This document shows, piece after piece, positions 1-8,568 of a stretch of DNA of 64,000 nt. Both the position numbers and the translations under genes were made by a program. Positions within the stretch are counted from its first letter, which is position 1. Every line of letters starts with the position of its first letter. The DNA is taken from positions 620,001 through 684,000 of the forward strand of contig OZ242021.1 in NCBI GenBank assembly GCA_965204925.1. The letters are read 5' to 3'. A model generated the notes under the pieces. The model did no database searches. It was not told the origin of the DNA and saw only the letters and a program-made list of their open reading frames with translations. Source of the stretch: G963663315 sp965204925. Lineage in GTDB: Bacteria > Pseudomonadota > Gammaproteobacteria > Arenicellales > Poriferihabitantaceae.

Positions 1-1
1 C

Positions 2-811
2 TCCAGCGGCGCCCCGGCAATCGGGGTTGGCGCCGGCAATGTCGTGTCTATTATTGATGAAACCGCGGAAGTGAACGAAGCCGCCGGAAAAATTGTAACT
101 TCAAAATCTTTCGATAACGCCACCAGCTGCTCGTCCGAGAGCAACCTGATCGTGGTGGATGCGGTTTATCAGTCGGCTCTGGCAGCGCTCAAACGCTGTG
201 GCGCGACGCTGCTTGGCGCGCATGACCGGTCGACCCTGGAGGCGCTCATGTGGCGGGACGGCAGACTGAATCCGGACATCATCGCCCGTTCCGCCGGAGA
301 AATCGCGGTCCTGTGCGGTCTCGGCGCAAGCGGAGCGAAACAGGCGCGAATCCTGCTGGTCGAGCAAACCGAATTTGGCGAAGGCGCCAGATTTTCCGGG
401 GAAAAACTGTCCCCTGTGCTATCTCTTTACCGCGCGCGGGACTTCGATCATGCCTGCACCATCGCCGAAGGCATCCTCGACTATCAGGGCAAGGGGCATT
501 CCGTTTCGATTCATACCACGACCCGCGACCGACCGCTAGCAATGGGCCTGAATCTGCCGGTATGCCGGGTCATCGTCAACCAGATACACTGTTATGCCAA
601 CGGCGGCAGTTTCGACAACGGCCTGCCTTTTTCCCTGTCGATGGGCTGCGGAAGCTGGGGCGGGAACAGCATTTCCGACAACATGAACTACCGGCATTAT
701 CTCAACACAACGCGTGTGGCCTACCGTATCAAGCCTTGCGAGCCATCCGAGCAGGAACTGTTTTCAGATTACTGGGATCGTTACCAATGCCGACCGGACT
801 GCAGGGCCTGA
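2..811 (+). CDS. sauS: Acylating sulfoacetaldehyde/aldehyde dehydrogenase, C-terminal part (SauS-like)
   Basis: The reading frame is open from the left edge, so the N-terminus is outside the window. The family converts an aldehyde (sulfoacetaldehyde for SauS) plus CoA and NAD(P)+ to the acyl-CoA in the cytoplasm. The expected nucleophile motif NATSCSSE is present (Cys codon at about 128-130), as is the glycine-rich stretch GVGAGNV just before it. The C-terminal segment with GCGSWGGNS is characteristic of the CoA-acylating branch (EutE/AdhE/SauS). The next gene is an acyl-CoA synthetase overlapping by 25 nt, the arrangement known for sulfoacetate use (SauS with SauT). Sulfoacetaldehyde specificity is inferred from that pairing and overall resemblance; an acetaldehyde enzyme is the alternative. 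Confidence 0.75.
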   Translation, partial: SSGAPAIGVGAGNVVSIIDETAEVNEAAGKIVTSKSFDNATSCSSESNLIVVDAVYQSALAALKRCGATLLGAHDRSTLEALMWRDGRLNPDIIARSAGEIAVLCGLGASGAKQARILLVEQTEFGEGARFSGEKLSPVLSLYRARDFDHACTIAEGILDYQGKGHSVSIHTTTRDRPLAMGLNLPVCRVIVNQIHCYANGGSFDNGLPFSLSMGCGSWGGNSISDNMNYRHYLNTTRVAYRIKPCEPSEQELFSDYWDRYQCRPDCRA

Positions 812-2448
812 ACGCAAGCAACCTTCCCGCCGTGCAAACCGTCAGGCAACTCATTGATTCCCGCGCACTGCAAAACCCGCACAAACTGTTTCTCGAAGCA
901 GCGGAAACCGGCCTGAGCCTGAGCTATCTGGAATTACAACAAAAATGCCGGTCGATCGCCCGCCTGCTTGAACACAAGGGCATCGGGCATGGCGAGACGG
1001 TGGCGTTTCTCATGGACAACGGGTTATGGACAACCTGCCTGTTCCTGGGCGTAATGTATAGCGGACGGGTCGTGTTGCCGTTGAACGCGGTGGCAGGCCC
1101 CGATCAACTGGGTTATGTCATTGCGCATTCGCAACTGAAATTACTGTTTTGCTCCGCCGCGTACAGGGTCGAATATGCGGATTGCTTGCGGCAAGGCAGT
1201 CATTTCGAGTGTCTGATCGAGGACGAAGACAAGGGGGCGCAACAGGATTTGATTCCGCTTGAACCTGTCATTGCCGGACAACCGGAGATCACGCAGCAGG
1301 ATACGGCGCTGATCATTTATACGTCGGGAACCACCGGGCGCCCCAAGGGGGTTCTGCTCAGCCACAGGAATGTAATCGCGGGCGGCAGGAACACGGTCAG
1401 CGCCCATGAGCTGCATGAGCGTGACAAGGGGTTATGCGTACTCCCGCTTTATCACATCAACGCTGAAATGGTCTCGGTCATGGCTACTCTGGTCAGCAAC
1501 AGCGCGGTGGTCATGGCGAAAAAGTTCAGCGCCCGCAATTTCTGGTCGTGGATCGGGGAGTATCGCTGCACCTGGTTCAGTGTCGTACCCACGATCATCT
1601 CCTGGTTGATTGAGCGCCGGCAAAGGCAGACAATCGGCAACGACGATCCGCAATGCGGGGTTCTCGCGTTCGGCGATCATGTGCGCTTTGGCCGTTCCGC
1701 CTCGGCAGCGCTGGCGCCGTCCACCCATCGGCAGTTCGAAGCGCTGTTTAATATTCCCATCATCGAAACGATGGGAATAAGCGAATGCGCCGCACAAATC
1801 CTGTCCGCCCCCCTGCACAGAAAAGAGGTGGTTTACGGGTCGGCCGGGCTGCCGGTCGGCAACGAGGTCGCCATTTTCGATGAAAACTGCAATGATTGCG
1901 CCGACCGGGCGATTGGGGAAATCGTGGTGCGCGGCGACAACGTAATGAAAGGATACCTCAATGACCCGCAAGCCACCCGTGAGGCGCTTGATGAAAACGG
2001 CTGGTTCCATACCGGCGACCTCGGATACCGGAACGAACAGGGTTATATCTTTGTTACCGGAAGGCTCAGGGAATTGATTATTCGCGGGGGAGAAAACATT
2101 GCGCCGCGGCAAATTGATGACGTCCTGTACCGCCACCCGGACGTATTCGAAGCGGCTGCGTTCGGCGTTCCCGACGTGTACTATGGACAGGAGGTCGCGG
2201 CCTGTGTCACACTGAGGGCAAACGTCCGATGCAGTGAGGCGCAACTTCTCGACCACTGCCGGCGGCTGCTCGGGGAGACCCGTTGCCCCAAGACCATTTA
2301 CATACGGGATCAGTTGCCGAAAGGCCCGTCCGGGAAAATCCAGAGACTGAAACTGGCGCAATTATTGTCGCAGGTTGACGCCGCGATCAAGCAGCCGCAG
2401 ATTGACTACGAAAAGAATCACGCAAAACAGGGATACCAGCGCGAATGA
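787..2448 (+). CDS. AMP-forming acyl-CoA synthetase, possible sulfoacetate-CoA ligase (SauT-like)
   Basis: A 553-residue ANL-family adenylating ligase that would activate a carboxylate with ATP and CoA. The P-loop YTSGTTGRPKG, the GDL motif (HTGDLG) and the C-terminal lysine motif GPSGKIQR are intact. The ATG at 787 is chosen because homology begins soon after it; the frame is open further upstream, but that part lies inside the dehydrogenase gene. The coupling with the upstream dehydrogenase (25 nt overlap) suggests that the two act on the same acyl-CoA, so a sulfoacetyl-CoA route is likely. Its last 87 nt overlap the convergent ABC permease gene. Substrate is inference; other short or dicarboxylic acids are possible. 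Confidence 0.7.
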   Translation: MPTGLQGLNASNLPAVQTVRQLIDSRALQNPHKLFLEAAETGLSLSYLELQQKCRSIARLLEHKGIGHGETVAFLMDNGLWTTCLFLGVMYSGRVVLPLNAVAGPDQLGYVIAHSQLKLLFCSAAYRVEYADCLRQGSHFECLIEDEDKGAQQDLIPLEPVIAGQPEITQQDTALIIYTSGTTGRPKGVLLSHRNVIAGGRNTVSAHELHERDKGLCVLPLYHINAEMVSVMATLVSNSAVVMAKKFSARNFWSWIGEYRCTWFSVVPTIISWLIERRQRQTIGNDDPQCGVLAFGDHVRFGRSASAALAPSTHRQFEALFNIPIIETMGISECAAQILSAPLHRKEVVYGSAGLPVGNEVAIFDENCNDCADRAIGEIVVRGDNVMKGYLNDPQATREALDENGWFHTGDLGYRNEQGYIFVTGRLRELIIRGGENIAPRQIDDVLYRHPDVFEAAAFGVPDVYYGQEVAACVTLRANVRCSEAQLLDHCRRLLGETRCPKTIYIRDQLPKGPSGKIQRLKLAQLLSQVDAAIKQPQIDYEKNHAKQGYQRE

Positions 2449-3135
2449 AACGGCCAGGTCTATATCGGCTATACCGAGAAAACCGAACCTGAACCCACTG
2501 ACCATATAGAGAATCGGGTTGGCGTGGGAGACCACCTGCCAGAACTCGGGCAACAGCTGTATCGAGTAAAAAACGCCCCCCAGATAGGTCAGCGGGGTCA
2601 GTATGAAATTGGGGACAATGGTCACATCGTCAAATTTTGTGGCGAATATGCCGTTCAGGAAGCCGGCCAGGGAGAACAGCAGCGCCGTGAGCAGGATAAT
2701 AGTTGCGGCAACCCAGAAACTGTGAATATGGAGGTCGCTGAAAAAAAGCGATACCAGCGTGACCACGATGCCTACCAGCAAGCCGCGCAAAACGCCGCCA
2801 CATACATAGCCAAGCAACATGACACTGTTCGGAACCGGAGAAACCTGTAACTCCTCGACCGAGCGCTGGAACTTGGCGCCGAAGAACGAAGAAGAAACAT
2901 TGGCATAGGAATTGTTGATGACCGACATCAGGATGAGTCCGGGGACGATGAACTCCATATAGGAATGTCCGGCCATTTCACCGATGCGGGGGCCAATGAG
3001 GTTGCCGAAAATAATGAAGTACAGCGCTGTCGTAATAACAGGGGGGAAAAGGGTCTGCTGCCAAATGCGCATGAAACGGGTAACCTCCTTGTTCAGTATG
3101 GTCATGAATGCGACCCGGTTTCGTTCCCGGCTCAT
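2362..3135 (-). CDS. ABC-2 type transporter permease (YadH-like)
   Basis: A 257-residue inner-membrane protein with about six hydrophobic segments and an ABC2_membrane layout. The N-terminal amphipathic stretch contains FMRIWQQTLFPP, typical of YadH/NodJ-type permeases. It forms an exporter with the ATPase encoded immediately upstream, whose stop overlaps its start by 4 nt. The YadGH pair is widespread in Proteobacteria; its substrate is not established, so none is proposed. The 3' end overlaps the convergent synthetase gene by 87 nt, which is unusual for two functional genes but keeps both frames intact. Confidence 0.88.
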   Translation of the reverse strand: MSRERNRVAFMTILNKEVTRFMRIWQQTLFPPVITTALYFIIFGNLIGPRIGEMAGHSYMEFIVPGLILMSVINNSYANVSSSFFGAKFQRSVEELQVSPVPNSVMLLGYVCGGVLRGLLVGIVVTLVSLFFSDLHIHSFWVAATIILLTALLFSLAGFLNGIFATKFDDVTIVPNFILTPLTYLGGVFYSIQLLPEFWQVVSHANPILYMVSGFRFGFLGIADIDLAVSFALVSLFCVILFVVNLRLLDRGVNLRQ

Positions 3136-4088
3136 GTCTCTCTCCCATGCCCCGATTGGCTGCCGGCGATGATTTCCATGAACAACTGCTCCAGTCTGTT
3201 TGTCTTGTTACGCATGCTCGCCACCTGAATGCGGTGTTTCGAGAGCAGGTCGAAGGCGGCATTCATGCCCTCGGTTTTCGACACCATGACTTCCACAGTC
3301 ATGCTGTTTTTCAACTTCCATGTCTGGCTGGACGAAGCGGCCAACGGCTCCGGCAGCCGGGTCAGGGGAGACGCCAGATCAAGCACATAGGTATCCTGCC
3401 GCAGCTGGGACAACAGGCTTTTGGTATCCGTGTTTTCAATCAACTCCCCGCGTTCGATGATTGCGATATTGCGGCAAAGGCTTTCGGCCTCTTCGAGATA
3501 GTGGGTCGTCAATATGATCGTTGTCCCTTTTGCGTTGATTTCCGTCAGAAACTCCCACATCAATCGCCTGATCTCGATGTCGACGCCCGCAGTCGGTTCA
3601 TCCAGTATCAGCAGCCGGGGTTCATTGACGAGGGCGCGCGCAACCATGAGCCTGCGCTTCATGCCTCCGGACAAATTCCTTGCGGGCGTGTCCTTCTTGT
3701 CGCCGAGGCCCAGCATATCAAGATAGTGTTGTGCCCGTCGTCTGGCCGGTTTTCGGCGAATGCCATGGTATCCTGCCTGATTCATGACAATCTGCATCGG
3801 GGTTTCGAAGATATTGAAGTTGATCTCCTGGGGAACAATACCAGTACAGGACTTGGCCCGATCGAAGTCCTCGTCAATGTCAATGTCAAAAATCCGCACC
3901 GAACCGGAGGTCTTGTTGACCAATGAGGAGATAATACCGATAGTCGTTGACTTGCCGGCGCCGTTTTTGCCAATCAGTCCAAAGAAATCACCCTCGTCTA
4001 CAGACAGATTGACATCTTTCAGGGCGACGTGACCGTTATCGTAGGTTTTCCCCAGATTGGAAATACTGAGTGCTTTGGTCATTGCCAT
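3132..4088 (-). CDS. ABC transporter ATP-binding protein (YadG-like)
   Basis: A 318-residue ATPase that energises the adjacent permease. Walker A is GKNGAGKST (residues 40-48), the Q-loop glutamine is Q87, the signature is LSGGMKR (139-145), Walker B is LLILDEP (159-165) and the H-loop is in TTHYLEE near residue 197. A C-terminal extension of about 75 residues beyond the nucleotide-binding domain is normal for this exporter type. The start overlaps the end of the DUF3108 gene by 10 nt, so the DUF3108 gene, ATPase and permease may be one transcript. An ATG two codons downstream (4082) is an alternative start. Confidence 0.9.
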   Translation of the reverse strand: MAMTKALSISNLGKTYDNGHVALKDVNLSVDEGDFFGLIGKNGAGKSTTIGIISSLVNKTSGSVRIFDIDIDEDFDRAKSCTGIVPQEINFNIFETPMQIVMNQAGYHGIRRKPARRRAQHYLDMLGLGDKKDTPARNLSGGMKRRLMVARALVNEPRLLILDEPTAGVDIEIRRLMWEFLTEINAKGTTIILTTHYLEEAESLCRNIAIIERGELIENTDTKSLLSQLRQDTYVLDLASPLTRLPEPLAASSSQTWKLKNSMTVEVMVSKTEGMNAAFDLLSKHRIQVASMRNKTNRLEQLFMEIIAGSQSGHGRET

Positions 4089-4813
4089 GAAGCGGCGCCC
4101 GTGGAGGCGTCGAGCAAGGTCAGGACCGTCTCGCGATCCTTTCTGGCTGTTACGATTTTCAACGGAATATTCTGCCTGTCGGCATCCAGCCAGAATGTGA
4201 CCATTCTGTGCATGTCCCCAACTTTGCCGCGTGTCACTTTCCAGGTATTATACAACCTGCCGTCGAGGTTGAGCATTGTCCGTTGCGGCGCCTCGTAGAG
4301 ATAGCGCCTCGCCTTGCGGGCATTGACCTCCCATACGATTTTCCCGGCTACGGAGGCAAGGTCGGCCGTGATCAGGGCTACGGGAAATTCGGTCGAATCA
4401 AGCATCTCGCCGGATGCGAACCGGTAACTGTCTCCAGAGTCGAGTTTCACTAGCTTGTTGTCGTAATCGACCCTGAAACCCGACCCCGTATCGCTCTTCC
4501 CGGTCTTGAGCAGCCCCCGGTCCAGTAGCGCATGGCCATCGCGGACATGAAACCGGGTTTCGGCGATATATTCTCCCAGAAGCAGTTTTGCCAGCCCTTG
4601 CAGATCGGTAGTCACCGTTGCCTTCACCTGCCGGTCATGGCGCTCCATGATAACCTCCAGCTCCCCGATCGTCATATTCCCTTCGTTTACGGAGTATCGC
4701 AATATGCGGGGATCGGGTATGCCGGCAAATGACAGCGATGTACAGTACAACAGCAACGCGCCGGCAAGGAAGGCTGCGCCTGAAAAGCAGGAAGAGGCGG
4801 ATAATCTGATCAT
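4079..4813 (-). CDS. DUF3108 periplasmic protein
   Basis: A 244-residue protein whose start is set at the ATG at 4813 because a clear signal peptide follows (hydrophobic core AFLAGALLLYC, cleavage after SLSFAG) and because this ATG overlaps the purN stop as ATGA. The mature part matches the DUF3108 pattern (beta-rich, with repeated short strands and the motif RMVTFWLD). DUF3108 genes commonly sit directly after purN in Gammaproteobacteria. The function is unknown; an envelope role is likely from the export signal. The frame extends 24 codons upstream into purN, but no export signal would then be at the N-terminus. Confidence 0.8.
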   Translation of the reverse strand: MIRLSASSCFSGAAFLAGALLLYCTSLSFAGIPDPRILRYSVNEGNMTIGELEVIMERHDRQVKATVTTDLQGLAKLLLGEYIAETRFHVRDGHALLDRGLLKTGKSDTGSGFRVDYDNKLVKLDSGDSYRFASGEMLDSTEFPVALITADLASVAGKIVWEVNARKARRYLYEAPQRTMLNLDGRLYNTWKVTRGKVGDMHRMVTFWLDADRQNIPLKIVTARKDRETVLTLLDASTGAASWQ

Positions 4814-5421
4814 AATCCCGATTTTATCCTGTTGAAATCGACTGCTCCGGTCACGATTCGCTGAATCGCAATCGGGTAAATGCAATGTTCTGCCTCGTGT
4901 ACTTTCTGTTGCAGGGTGGACGCCGTATCCTGCCGTGAAATTTCAACTCTCCGTTGCAGGATAACCGGGCCCTCATCCAGTTCACGAGTCACATAGTGCA
5001 CGCTCGCCCCGTGTTCCCGTTCTCCCGCGTCAATGGCGCGTTGATGGGTATTCAGCCCCTTGTATTTGGGCAGAAGCGAAGGATGAATATTGACGATTCT
5101 GCCTGAGAACCGATCGACGAACGCAGCGTCCAGTATTCGCATATAACCGGCCAGCGCGATCAGGTCGGGCTGATAGCGCGACACGGCCTCCGCCAGATCC
5201 CGATCGAAGTCACATGCGGATGAATAGTTTGCGGGATCAATCGTAATGGCCTCGATCCCCGCCGCCCTGGCCCGTTCAAGACCAAACGCATCTGCACGAT
5301 TACTGACAACGGCCATGATCGCGGCGTCCAGCGTTCCGGCGCGGATATGATCGATCATCGCTTGCAGGTTGGAGCCATTACCGGAAATCAGCGCCACCAG
5401 CCTGAACGTTCGGGCGGACAT
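4810..5421 (-). CDS. purN: Phosphoribosylglycinamide formyltransferase 1
   Basis: Transfers a formyl group from 10-formyl-THF to GAR in purine synthesis. The 203-residue protein has the N-terminal phosphate-binding motif SGNGSNLQ, the catalytic Asn-His pair in IVNIHPSLLP with KYKG after it, and the catalytic Asp in ELDEGPVILQ. Length is normal for the family. It lies 10 nt downstream of purM, the usual purMN operon, and overlaps the DUF3108 gene by 4 nt. Its demand for formyl-THF links purine synthesis to the methyl/formyl units released by the demethylases further along the window. Confidence 0.95.
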   Translation of the reverse strand: MSARTFRLVALISGNGSNLQAMIDHIRAGTLDAAIMAVVSNRADAFGLERARAAGIEAITIDPANYSSACDFDRDLAEAVSRYQPDLIALAGYMRILDAAFVDRFSGRIVNIHPSLLPKYKGLNTHQRAIDAGEREHGASVHYVTRELDEGPVILQRRVEISRQDTASTLQQKVHEAEHCIYPIAIQRIVTGAVDFNRIKSGL

Positions 5422-5431
5422 AAGTCAAGCG

Positions 5432-6487
5432 CTAATCGACCAGGGACACGGCGGCGCAGTCCGATTCGACAATCTCCCCGAGGACAAAAACCGTTTCCCC
5501 CGAATTTTCAAGCCGGGTTACGGCGCTATCCGTCTGTCGCGAATCGACACAGACCACCATGCCGATCCCGCAGTTGAATGTGCACAGCATTTCAGCCTGT
5601 TCAATTCGGCCGTTTTCCTGTAACCATCTGAAAACAGGAGGCATCGACCACGATGATCGGGAAATGCGGGCACTCAGGCCCGGCGGCAACACCCGCGGCA
5701 AATTACCGGGCAGCCCGCCGCCCGTGATATGGGCGATGGCAGTAACGCGCACCGATTTGAGCAGATCGAGAATCGTTTTGACATAAATGCGGGTAGGAGC
5801 AAGAAGGGCATCGCCCAATGTGGCGCCTGCAAATTTCTGGTCGAGGTCGCTGCCATTGACGTCGATAATCTTGCGGATCAGGGAATAACCATTGGCATGA
5901 GGTCCCGAAGAACCGATGCCGATTACCGTATCTCCGGCACAAACCCGCTGTGCCGTGATGCGCTCATCCTTCTCGACGACGCCGACCGCAAAGCCTGCCA
6001 AATCATAATCCCCGGCAGCGTAAAACCCCGGCATTTCCGCCGTCTCCCCGCCGACCAGGGCGCAACCTGCGATGACACACCCCCGGGCAATGCCGGCGAT
6101 GATCGTTTCCGCCTGCTCCACGTCCAGCTTCCCGGTAGCAAAATAATCAAGGAAATACAGCGGTTCAGCGCCGCACACGACGATGTCGTTGACACACATG
6201 GCAACGAGGTCGATGCCGATTGTATGATGACAGTTGAGCATGCCGGCGAGCTTCAGTTTGGTGCCGACGCCATCCGTTGCCGAGACCAGCGCCGGAGCGC
6301 GGAAGCGGTCCGCCGGCAGTTCGAACAACGCGCCGAAACCACCCGGCCCCTCAAGAACGCCGGCGCGGAACGTTTCCCTGGCCACCGGTTTGATGCGCTC
6401 GACGAGGGCGTTTCCGGCATCTGTATCAACACCGCTCTGGCGATAGCTCAGGGCAGTTTTCGTGTTCGGATTCTTTTGCGGCAACAC
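5432..6487 (-). CDS. purM: Phosphoribosylformylglycinamidine cyclo-ligase (AIR synthetase)
   Basis: ATP-dependent ring closure of FGAM to AIR in de novo purine synthesis. The 351 residues match PurM throughout: N-terminal SYRQSGVDTDAGN, then GGFGALFELP, the substrate/ATP region TDGVGTKLK, the DLVAMCVNDI segment, GGETAEMPG, and HITGGGLPGNLPRVLP. The start at 6487 gives a slightly long N-terminus; the methionine is followed by a short basic stretch and then the conserved SYRQ block. First gene of the purM-purN-DUF3108 run, divergent from the phosphatidyltransferase/hda pair across a 201 nt gap. Confidence 0.95.
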   Translation of the reverse strand: MLPQKNPNTKTALSYRQSGVDTDAGNALVERIKPVARETFRAGVLEGPGGFGALFELPADRFRAPALVSATDGVGTKLKLAGMLNCHHTIGIDLVAMCVNDIVVCGAEPLYFLDYFATGKLDVEQAETIIAGIARGCVIAGCALVGGETAEMPGFYAAGDYDLAGFAVGVVEKDERITAQRVCAGDTVIGIGSSGPHANGYSLIRKIIDVNGSDLDQKFAGATLGDALLAPTRIYVKTILDLLKSVRVTAIAHITGGGLPGNLPRVLPPGLSARISRSSWSMPPVFRWLQENGRIEQAEMLCTFNCGIGMVVCVDSRQTDSAVTRLENSGETVFVLGEIVESDCAAVSLVD

Positions 6488-6623
6488 GGGCTATTCAGGT
6501 GAATGTCGGATAAATGGAAATATAATCGCAATTATGCCTGACTGAATCTGAATATGGTATGAAGCCTGCCCGATAGCGGATTCGCCTGCGCCATATCTGA
6601 ACCGAAAATTCCCCGGCAAATGT

Positions 6624-6652
6624 TTGAAAACAGGGCGCGGCAGTGATAGGTT
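6624..6652 (+). promoter_or_regulatory. Candidate sigma70 promoter for pgsA-like/hda
   Basis: TTGAAA, a 17-nt spacer, then TAGGTT, ending 36 nt before the TTG start of the phosphatidyltransferase gene. Found by eye; the -10 box is weak. Confidence 0.3.
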
Positions 6653-6688
6653 AGCGGGAACTTTTTTTGACTCCTGACACAACCCGAC

Positions 6689-7252
6689 TTGCATAATCTG
6701 ATCTCGCTTATCCCGAACCTGTTGACCCTGGCGCGTATCGCGTCTTGCCCGATACTGGTACTGTTGCTGTATGAACACAACTATGATCTGGCGCTATACC
6801 TGTTCGTGGCCGCCGGGATTACCGATGGCCTTGACGGGTATGTTGCGAAACAGTTCAACTGCATTTCAAGTCTGGGCAAGCTGCTTGACCCGATAGCCGA
6901 CAAATTGTTGATTGGCAGCACCTATATCATGCTGGCCATACTCGGTGACATTCCTTTCTGGTTACTGGTCGTGGTGATGTTCCGGGACCTCGTCATCGTG
7001 GCCGGCTATCTGATTATTGCGGTAACCGGTCAAACGGTATCGATCCGCCCCACCTATGCGAGCAAGGTCAACACGTTTGTGCAAATCTCGCTGATGGTTG
7101 TCGTATTACTGGAGAAGTCGGCCATTCTTTCTCTGCCGATCGTGGTCCATGCGCTTGTTTTCGGGGTACTCATTACAACGGTGGTCAGCGGCATCCAGTA
7201 TGTATGGCTGTGGGGGATTCGGCAGGAGTTTGGCAGTCTGACCGAAAAATGA
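6689..7252 (+). CDS. CDP-alcohol phosphatidyltransferase family protein (PgsA-like)
   Basis: A 187-residue integral membrane enzyme that would transfer a phosphatidyl group from a CDP-lipid to an alcohol such as glycerol 3-phosphate. The family metal site is present as DGLDGYVAK followed by SLGKLLDPIADK, i.e. the D-x2-D-G-x2-A-R-x8-G-x3-D-x3-D pattern with Arg replaced by Lys. Four to five hydrophobic segments follow. The start is a TTG at 6689: an in-frame stop lies 21 nt upstream and no ATG occurs before the conserved region. It is coupled to hda by an ATGA overlap, a neighbourhood known in Gammaproteobacteria. Confidence 0.85.
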   Translation: MHNLISLIPNLLTLARIASCPILVLLLYEHNYDLALYLFVAAGITDGLDGYVAKQFNCISSLGKLLDPIADKLLIGSTYIMLAILGDIPFWLLVVVMFRDLVIVAGYLIIAVTGQTVSIRPTYASKVNTFVQISLMVVVLLEKSAILSLPIVVHALVFGVLITTVVSGIQYVWLWGIRQEFGSLTEK

Positions 7253-7938
7253 GCAGGCAGACACTGATTCCGGCAGATGCCGGCGGTGATATCGCTTTTG
7301 AAAGTTTCTGTGAAAGCGGCAATGAGACACTGGTGCGAGAGCTTGTCAACCTGCTGTCGGGCATCCGCCCGCGGCCAATCCTGTATCTGTGGGGAGAATC
7401 CGGCTGCGGCAAAACCCATTTGCTCAACGCCTGCTGTATAACCGCGGAAAAACGCTCAAGACCCGCAAGCTATATATCCCTGAGCGGGCAGGACAACGGG
7501 GAACTCGATCAGTTGATCCCGGTTGCTGCAAACACAGTCGTTTGCCTTGATGATATCGGAACGATTGCCGGCCTCGACGATGTGCAGGTAAAGGCGCTGT
7601 CCCTGTACGAAAGCATGATACAAAATTCCGCAACACTGATCGTCAGCGGTTCAGCGCCGCCCGGCAAAATCAATCTGGGATTGAAAGACCTGGAATCCCG
7701 CCTGGCTTGCGGAGGGGTCTACCATATCCACCCTCTTGACGAGACCGGAAAGCAACGGGCATTGCGGCGCCGGGCGCTGGCAAAGGGGTTTGATCTGGAT
7801 GAAAAAGTGATCGCATTCATCATGTCCCGTTGCCGGCGCGACACCGGTTCCCTGTTTGCCCTGCTCGACAAAATCGACAGCGCCTCACTGCGCGACCAGC
7901 GCAAAATCACAATACCGTTCCTGAAAACGTTACTGTAA
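7249..7938 (+). CDS. hda: DnaA regulatory inactivator Hda (DnaA AAA+ homologue)
   Basis: A 229-residue DnaA-domain-III-like ATPase without the DNA-binding domain. Hda with the beta clamp stimulates ATP hydrolysis by DnaA and prevents re-initiation. Walker A is GESGCGKT (49-56), Walker B is CLDDIG, and the sensor/arginine region LESRLACG follows. The N-terminus has QTLIP (4-8), which could be a degenerate clamp-binding motif. The ATG at 7249 is preferred over an upstream codon at 7204 because it overlaps the previous stop as ATGA and gives the usual length. Convergent with wrbA, 20 nt away. Confidence 0.9.
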   Translation: MSRQTLIPADAGGDIAFESFCESGNETLVRELVNLLSGIRPRPILYLWGESGCGKTHLLNACCITAEKRSRPASYISLSGQDNGELDQLIPVAANTVVCLDDIGTIAGLDDVQVKALSLYESMIQNSATLIVSGSAPPGKINLGLKDLESRLACGGVYHIHPLDETGKQRALRRRALAKGFDLDEKVIAFIMSRCRRDTGSLFALLDKIDSASLRDQRKITIPFLKTLL

Positions 7939-7958
7939 CGGCGCCGTTGTCCGGGGCG

Positions 7959-8561
7959 CTACAGCGCTGTACCATCAAGGGCAATGGCGAGGCCGCCCAC
8001 CCGGCGTCCCAGAATTTTTGAAAACTCCTTTTCGTGATCGGAGACAGGCAACGAGCCGTCCTCTCCCGCGACATGGCCTGCGCCATAAGGACTGCCGCCG
8101 GTCTGTGTGCGGCCAAGCCGGGTGCCGCTGTAGGGCAGCCCGGTAATGATCATGCCGTGATGAATGAGGGGCAGCATCATGGACAGCAGGGTGCTTTCCT
8201 GGCCGCCATGCGCACTTGCGGAAGAAGTAAATACAGCGGCGGGCTTGTCCCTGAGGACGCCGTTCAGCCACTGCGGGACGGTCTGGTCAAAAAAGTACTT
8301 CAACGGGGAGGCGATCGTGCCAAAACGGGTGGGGCTGCCGAGTATCAGTCCCGCGCAACTGACCAGATCATCGGTCGATGCATAGACATCCCCATGCGCG
8401 CGTATGGACTCTTCGGTCGCCTCGCAAACGCTGGAAACGGCGGGCACGGTGCGCATGACGGCTTCGCATTGAGCGATACTTTCCACGCCTTGCGCGGCAT
8501 ACCTCGCCAACTCGGCCGTGGCGCCATGACGGCTGTAGTACAGGATCAGTATTTTTTTCAT
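7959..8561 (-). CDS. wrbA: NAD(P)H:quinone oxidoreductase, WrbA family flavoprotein
   Basis: A 200-residue flavodoxin-fold FMN protein that reduces quinones by two electrons, limiting redox cycling. The FMN phosphate loop follows the first strand (YYSRHGATAELA), and the WrbA segments SPTRFGTIASPLKYFFD and SSASAHGGQE are present, as is the YGAGHVAG loop near the C-terminus. Length is normal. It stands between hda and argF and reads with argF (8 nt between the argF stop and its start), so the two may be co-transcribed. Confidence 0.9.
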   Translation of the reverse strand: MKKILILYYSRHGATAELARYAAQGVESIAQCEAVMRTVPAVSSVCEATEESIRAHGDVYASTDDLVSCAGLILGSPTRFGTIASPLKYFFDQTVPQWLNGVLRDKPAAVFTSSASAHGGQESTLLSMMLPLIHHGMIITGLPYSGTRLGRTQTGGSPYGAGHVAGEDGSLPVSDHEKEFSKILGRRVGGLAIALDGTAL

Positions 8562-8568
8562 GGAAAAA

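Noticed and set aside
1432..2361. A 309-codon open frame on the minus strand opposite the acyl-CoA ligase.
   Set aside because: It lies wholly within the ligase on the other strand, has no family motif, and the plus-strand gene has all ANL motifs.
7939..7958. A terminator hairpin between hda and wrbA.
   Set aside because: Only a 5-bp GCGCC/GGCGC stem without a T-run; too weak.
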